Translations under genes and position numbers: made by a program
The notes under the pieces: model-generated
What the model saw: the letters and a program-made list of their open reading frames with translations, nothing else
What the model was told of the DNA's origin: nothing
The model's database searches: none
Shown: piece after piece, positions 59,210-64,000 of the stretch
How positions within the stretch are numbered: the stretch's first letter is position 1
How the letters are laid out: every line of letters starts with the position of its first letter
DNA from: Lumbricus terrestris
Lineage: Eukaryota; Annelida; Clitellata; Crassiclitellata; Lumbricidae
Length of the DNA stretch: 64,000 nucleotides
NCBI GenBank assembly: GCA_949752735.1
Contig: OX457037.1
Span: forward strand, 20,093,039 to 20,157,038
Reading direction: 5' to 3'

Positions 59210-59785
59210 ACATAGGCTTACTATAGAAAAGTTCCGATTTCTTTTAACCTACAAAGTCGCGTAACGCGGCCATACCGCTACAAGGGCACTTGATACTGCA
59301 TGTATCATGTGTTTGAATTATAGGCAAACTTCAAAATAATCGCCACTAGCATTAAACATGGTCGGGGCTGCATTTATTATTATCAAAAAGACGATAAGTG
59401 ATAGATCTATTTAGAATTTTAGATGGAGTCGAAGTCAGTAATTAGCTTGAGCAGAAATTCAACTCACCGCTGTGTTGTGTATCTTTCCCTGGTCTGAGAT
59501 CGGAAAGACTCGTCTCATTGGGTAAACCCTGTTAAAAGCTGTGTTTCGACTAGACCATTGTGCTATATTTAGAAAATTGGAAATCTCCAGTATTTTGTAT
59601 TGATTTTAACCTATTATAGCCCTGTACTCAGCTTTAGGCCAAAGCTAAAACCATCTTCACTGCTGATATTGATTAACATGCTGTTTGGGAGTATGCCCTT
59701 AGCCAACAGGTTCTCTTGCGGTCTGCATGTAATTCTGTGCATACAGACAAATGTTACCTCATGCTGCACAATGCTCAATGTTGAC
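59210..59785. other. Non-coding stretch
   Basis: Nothing recognised. The remnant of an LTR might lie here but no repeat partner is visible. Confidence 0.35.
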
Positions 59786-59791
59786 ACTACA

Positions 59792-60170
59792 CGGTGATTC
59801 ATAAAAAAGTCACCCTGCATATTTTGCTGTAACTCAGGAAAAAATAGGGGTATGTCAACAAAATTTCATGTGAAAATATAGAGGTGTTATTTCTGAACAT
59901 TAAGAAAGTTAAAATTTATGCTCGAATTGACCTCTTTGGGGAGACACGCATGCGCGAAGACGCGTACGCCACTGCCTAACAGTCTAATAAATTTTAACTT
60001 GGCTTAGCAATGTTGAGAACTCCTTATTGTTAGAGACTGAATTGTCGACAACTCAACCATTAAGAGCCATGTGGTAGAAGCTTATAAAAGGCCATGTCTG
60101 ACCCTTAAAAACAACTCAGTTAACAGATAAGTTTTTCATGAAGAAGGAAAACGATTTTTAAACGAATACC
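59792..60170 (+). mobile_element. Mariner/Tc1-like 5' end (one end only)
   Basis: CACGGTGATTCATAAAAAAG, TCACCCTGCATATTTTG resembles the terminus and 5' UTR of mariner-type elements. Sequence to about 60170 has the same AT-rich flavour. No second terminus and no transposase frame were found. Confidence 0.4.
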
Positions 60171-60327
60171 AGAAAACCGCTACACCTGGATGCAAGGATA
60201 ACATGCATATTTCAGAGTAGCCTAAGTCTTCATATTCGTGCAAAAATTTGGTGAATTTGACTGTTCAATTGCTCATGCTAATTCAAGTGCCTACAACATA
60301 GGTCTATAAGCAGTAGGAAAATAATTG

Positions 60328-60432
60328 AGTGGCGAGGTGGTGCAGTCACTGCAGTGGTGGGTTCGGTGCCTTGGTGCCGGAGGTTTCCAGGTTCGAATCC
60401 ACTTAAGTCGTCGCGTATGAACCTTATTTTTA
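60328..60432 (+). mobile_element. SINE head, 3' truncated
   Basis: GGCGAGGTGGTGCAGTCACT with a ~12-bp insertion in the tRNA-like head, then GGTTCGAATCC and CGTCGCGTATGAACCTTA. The rest of the SINE, including the LINE-type tail, is missing. Confidence 0.75.
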
Positions 60433-60574
60433 AAGGATGTTACTTCTCAAGCTAGGTCTATGACGACTTGACCACTGCAGTTGAGACATTAAAGTCACAA
60501 TGAAATTCTGTCAATAAGTCCCTATGTCAAACAAAACGGGCAATTAAAAACGAAAAATATTTATATGATTTGCA

Positions 60575-60580
60575 TTTTAT
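60575..60580 (-). other. Poly(A) signal of the 60.7-kb gene
   Basis: AATAAA on the minus strand, 136 bp after the stop codon of the coiled-coil gene at 60716-61198. Confidence 0.6.
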
Positions 60581-60715
60581 TTACGCAATTCACGTTACAT
60601 GCAGAGGACAACAGCAAAAGTGAAATCAATTCAGAACCGAACGACTGACTTTGTGAAAATTTAGAATATAGTGTTCTGAAAATTAACGTGAAGCTTGGAT
60701 TTACACGGCAGAGTA

Positions 60716-61198
60716 TCAAGCCAAGAAGGCTACCATTGTCGCACCTAGAGCTGTACCAGCCACCATTCCACAGGCAAATGCTGTACCACAGTAACACCCG
60801 ACACCAGCAGCCACTGCTACACCGCCTGCAACCACTGTAACAACGCCAATAGCTCCATAGAGAAGGGTTTTCTGCCGTTGCTGTCTCGACTGTTGTTGCT
60901 TCTTCAACTCCTCGTACTTGATCTTTAAACGATCGAACTTCTCTTGGGCTTCACTCTCGGCCATCTTTCGCTCTTCCATGCGTTCTCTTCTTATTCGTTC
61001 GGCAGATTTCATTTCTTCAAGTCTCATTCTGGCCAGTAGTTCCTCGTGCTCTCTGGCTTTGCGTTTCTCCTCGTGATCCATCTTTACCTTCTCCAGATCC
61101 ATGCTTTCGATTTCTTGCTTGACTTTCTCAAGTTCACGGCGGAGTCTTTCGTTTTCATTGCCGTTTATGGAGTGCATTTCTTCTCTATCCATCTTCAT
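60716..61198 (-). CDS. Coiled-coil protein with Gly/Ala-rich hydrophobic tail, paralogue 2
   Basis: A 160-residue single coding exon on the minus strand. Residues about 15-108 form a strongly charged coiled coil (ERLRRELEKVKQEIESMDLE, KAREHEELLARMRLEEMKSA, AQEKFDRLKIKYEELKKQQQ). Residues about 113-160 are uncharged and Gly/Ala/Val-rich (YGAIGVVTVVAGGVAVAAGV, then a Cys-containing stretch and GTALGATMVAF), with small residues spaced as in glycine zippers. There is no signal peptide. The acceptor TTTCTGCTGTAG ends 15 bp before the ATG, so a 5' non-coding exon is likely. A poly(A) signal follows at 60575. The gene is paralogous to 53880-54353, in the same orientation 6.4 kb away. No named family is known to me; a membrane-associated oligomer is one possibility. 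Confidence 0.8.
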   Translation of the reverse strand: MKMDREEMHSINGNENERLRRELEKVKQEIESMDLEKVKMDHEEKRKAREHEELLARMRLEEMKSAERIRRERMEERKMAESEAQEKFDRLKIKYEELKKQQQSRQQRQKTLLYGAIGVVTVVAGGVAVAAGVGCYCGTAFACGMVAGTALGATMVAFLA

Positions 61199-61214
61199 GT
61201 TTGGTTCTTACGTC

Positions 61215-61795
61215 TACAGCAGAAATCATGTAAGCTTAGATTTACGTGTAGCCTCAAGCATATTGAAAGGAACAAAAATATACCAGTCAGATTGATATTG
61301 AAGGGAGCAAAAATATACCAGGCACTCTCGGTGTGTATACATTTCATAAAAGCAACTGTCAATGTGAAATACAATGCCGTGAAAGCTAGGCCTATATTAT
61401 GAATAGCCAGGTGAAAGAACGAATAAAGAAATGAATAAATGAAATGAGAGTGAAACTCTAGAATTTGCCAACTCATCAGAATTATTCAGAACTCAGTATC
61501 TTAAAATGAAATGCAGTCTTTGCTATTTGTGTCACTCAGACTATAATAATTATATTATCGTATGCCACACCCTAGCATACCGTACCATGCATTATCGTTT
61601 CATTTGAACGCGCGTTCTGAGGTTTCATAAGATAGCATACTGCTGGATTGCTGTGGTGATAGGCCTTATTATTTGCGCCTCAGTTGAATGATCGATTAAA
61701 TAGTATTTGGAACCATAATATTATTCCTGATGAACTCTTACACATATCGACCATTTATTCAACGACCAATTTCTGGACTCATTCATTCATCTATA
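61215..61795. other. Non-coding stretch
   Basis: Upstream region of the minus-strand gene. It contains a short repeat of ATACCAGTCAGATTG-like words (AAAAATATACCAG at 61274 and 61308). No promoter could be placed. Confidence 0.35.
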
Positions 61796-61801
61796 CATCT
61801 A

Positions 61802-62753
61802 CACCGTGTCTAAAAAAAAACTGTGCAGAATTGTTTTTGTCAGAACTTCGTCAAATTTCCACCAATCTTAATAACTTTTGGTAGGTAGACGGCAAAGTGG
61901 CTGAAATTTTATGCTATATATAAATTTTCCATCTCACCTGACTCATTTCACCGCACTACCTTGTTAAACACAAATTACCAATTTTCATATAACGCTTAAA
62001 TTTTGTTACCCGCAACAAATTATCTTACGACTGAATTAGCATGCAGTAAAGTAAAATATGGTTTACTTAGCTATGACAGACCTGCTTAAAAGTGTTAGAA
62101 TTGGTGCACGAAATGTGCCCCGAATATACGGACACAAGCTCTTAGACGGCAACGCAACTGGCCGATAGCAGCATCAACGATCGACTGGTCAAAGCGCGCC
62201 CACTCGTCAAGCAGGAGCGTTTTGAGTTCGTCGACGTTGGCTATTCTGGACCGGTAAACCTCCTGCAGCACACTCCATATGCTATAGTCCACTGGGTTAA
62301 GATCCAGTATATTCGGTGGCCACAGTGTTGGAGGGATGAAGTCGGCCGTCTCTTGCTCCAGGAAAGAGACAAGTGTCGTGCGCTTGATGCGTCGGGGCGC
62401 CATCCTGTTGAAAGACAATAAACTCGCCCTGGGATATCCAGCGTATGTCTGACGGTATCTTCTGGGCAAGAAGGTTGTCGTGATAGTAGGCATATGCCCC
62501 ATTCACTTTGACATCCGGCTCGATGTAATGGATTTCAGTGCAGCCAAGCTTCGAGACGCCGTTATTTGAAAAATTGGTGCATCTGTGTTTAACAAGGTAG
62601 TGCGGTGATATGAATCAGGTGAGGTGGAAAATTTATATATAGCATAACATTTCAGCCACTTTGCCATCTACCTACCATAAGTTTTTAAGATTGGTGGAAA
62701 TTTGACAAAGTTCTGACAAAACCAATTCTGTACAGTTTTTTTGAGACACGGTG
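61802..62753 (-). mobile_element. Mariner-type element with ~190-bp inverted repeats and relic transposase
   Basis: Starts CACCGTGTCT and ends AGACACGGTG, with TA on each side (61800-61801 and 62754-62755). The inverted repeats extend about 190 bp, to about 61990 and 62570. Between them, minus-strand frames at 62095-62506 encode the C-terminal part of a DDE transposase: VFQQDGAPTHQ and LDLNPVDYSIWSVLQEVYRS, then DQSIVDAAIGQ. They are split by a frameshift. The N-terminal domain is missing, so the element is non-autonomous and probably spread in trans. Confidence 0.92.
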
Positions 62754-62844
62754 TATAGTTAAAATATTATTCGTACACACATATGCATTTAATCGATAGA
62801 CCAAACTACCCACGATCAGATCTGTCCATACATGTACATCTGCC

Positions 62845-63005
62845 CATACATCCATCCGTCCATACATCCATCCGTCCATCCATCCATCCATCCATCCATC
62901 CATCCATCCATCCATCCATCCATCCATCCATCCATCCATCCATCCATCCATCCATCCATCCATCCATCCATCCATCCATCCATCCATCCATCCATCCATC
63001 CATTC
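62845..63005. repeat. CATC tetranucleotide array
   Basis: About 35 CATC units, flanked by CGTC and CATT variants. Reads as Met-Asp-Gly-Trp or Ile-His-Pro-Ser. Confidence 0.97.
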
Positions 63006-63245
63006 ATCCATTCATGCATGCATGCATTCATCCATTTATCCATGCATTCTGGGAGTAAACTCACCTTACATCAATAAAGTGGACAGCCAAACGCAGAAGT
63101 TGTGTCGATTTCTGAAAGTCTTATTTTGCGAATGAACGTCAGTGGAGCGTTTCGTGCAATGGTGCATTGCGACATAAAAATACCCACACTTGAAAAAATT
63201 CCCTGAGCATAGGGTTTTCCGACGGTTTTGGTTCAGTCTAATGTT

Positions 63246-63305
63246 ATAATAGTGTATAGCAGCCATCACCCATAATTATGGGTGATGGCTGCTATGCACT
63301 ATTAT
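63246..63305. repeat. 60-bp near-perfect palindrome
   Basis: Centred between 63275 and 63276 with no spacer. The inner 40 bp are a perfect palindrome, and extending to 60 bp adds a single mismatched pair (GTATAG against CTATGC). It can form a cruciform or a very stable hairpin. Confidence 0.95.
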
Positions 63306-63309
63306 GCAC

Positions 63310-63955
63310 TATGCTGTCCAGAAACAAAACTCGATAATTTAGATTGACTCATTTTCATTCATGTAACGGTGTCTCTGCGCTACAAGCCTACAATAGGCTA
63401 CACATAAGGTGGCCTGTATAATGTGTATATACATTTTTAAACGAAGAAATGAATTAAAGCAGCAAATCTCTGTCCGTAAAGGCTATCAACAAATAGGAAA
63501 TACATAGCCATGCAGTTTCAATACTTGAGGTCACTCTCCCCCAGTAACTATATTTGTCTTAATCTCTCCGATCGATTCATATTCCCTACACTGCACCTCA
63601 ACTCTGAAACAATCTTTCCTCTGAAATTTCACCAACTCTAAGTTTTTCCCGCCAATGCCGCCACTGGCCACTACGATATTCAAATACATTGCCTTCCTAT
63701 AGCTTTCTTGCCCTCAACTCAACCCATCTTAGCATGCCGCTAACCGGAATCGGGATTTCCACTTGACAACTCCTCTGTTATGAAGAAGCGCTCGTGAGCA
63801 ATATGTGGCCCGGAACTTCAACCTTAGAATAGTGATTTAGAAATTTTTTGTTGACGATTACGATTAGGAACCACAAACGACTCGAGTCAGTGACACGTTG
63901 AGCAACAAAAGTGAATTGTTAGACATCGTTGCATAGAGGAGTAACAATGCAAGGT
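63310..63955. other. Non-coding stretch
   Basis: Nothing recognised. Confidence 0.4.
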
Positions 63956-63964
63956 CACGGTCCT

Positions 63965-64000
63965 GGTCCACGGGCGCCCGCAGAAATTTTTGCAGGGGGG
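63965..64000 (+). mobile_element. Possible transposon terminus cut by the window end
   Basis: CGGGCGCCCGCAGAAATTTT followed by TGCAGGGGGG resembles the G/C-rich ends of the hAT elements at 11.8 and 48.7 kb (CCCGCCGACAGAAATTCCGG). The rest lies outside the window. Confidence 0.35.

Noticed and set aside
62685..63077. MDGW and IHPS repeat proteins
   Set aside because: Frames of the CATC tetranucleotide array.

Overview
The window is animal nuclear DNA, most likely from a marine invertebrate (a mollusc-like lophotrochozoan or an invertebrate deuterostome; low confidence). This rests on split genes with GT-AG (once probably GC-AG) introns, a secreted protein combining Apple/PAN, fibronectin-type-II-like and fibrinogen-like domains, tRNA-derived SINEs paired with CR1/L2-type LINEs, and many hAT, mariner, Helitron and copia remnants. 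There are no operons, ribosome-binding sites or CRISPR arrays. Most long open frames are microsatellite artefacts.

Layout. 1-16 kb: mostly non-coding, with microsatellites, an inverted-repeat element and a hAT element carrying a relic transposase. Three exons on the minus strand (15.1, 8.0 and 5.6 kb) have matching phases and form part of an acidic, Ser-rich protein that I do not recognise. 16-25 kb: very dense simple repeats, one clean SINE insertion, LINE 3' ends and a small MITE. 24-27 kb: a 5'-truncated LINE set inside two satellite-like arrays. 27-42 kb: a three-unit foldback element, LINE ends, hAT MITEs, a 21-bp minisatellite in an acidic open frame, a 65-bp satellite containing telomere-like CCCTAA, and a non-autonomous hAT element.

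42.8-50.3 kb: the best-supported conventional gene, on the plus strand. It has a TATA box, a signal peptide with an Apple/PAN-like domain (exon 1), an FN2-like domain (exon 2), a fibrinogen-like domain (exon 3) and a poly(A) signal. All splice phases agree and the model gives 359 residues. Its introns hold several well-delimited transposons.

53.9-61.2 kb: two related minus-strand genes of 157 and 160 residues. Each is a charged coiled coil followed by a Gly/Ala-rich hydrophobic tail, and each has a probable 3' splice site just upstream of the ATG. I know of no named family for them, and they are the strongest candidate for something undescribed. A Helitron, two SINEs and a truncated copia relic lie between them. 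61.2-64 kb: a mariner-type element with inverted repeats near 190 bp, a CATC array, a 60-bp palindrome and the start of a possible further element.

Functionally, the secreted lectin-like gene may act in recognition or adhesion. The coiled-coil pair may be membrane-associated. The rest is transposon and satellite DNA, in which the SINEs appear to borrow the 3' tails of the resident LINEs.
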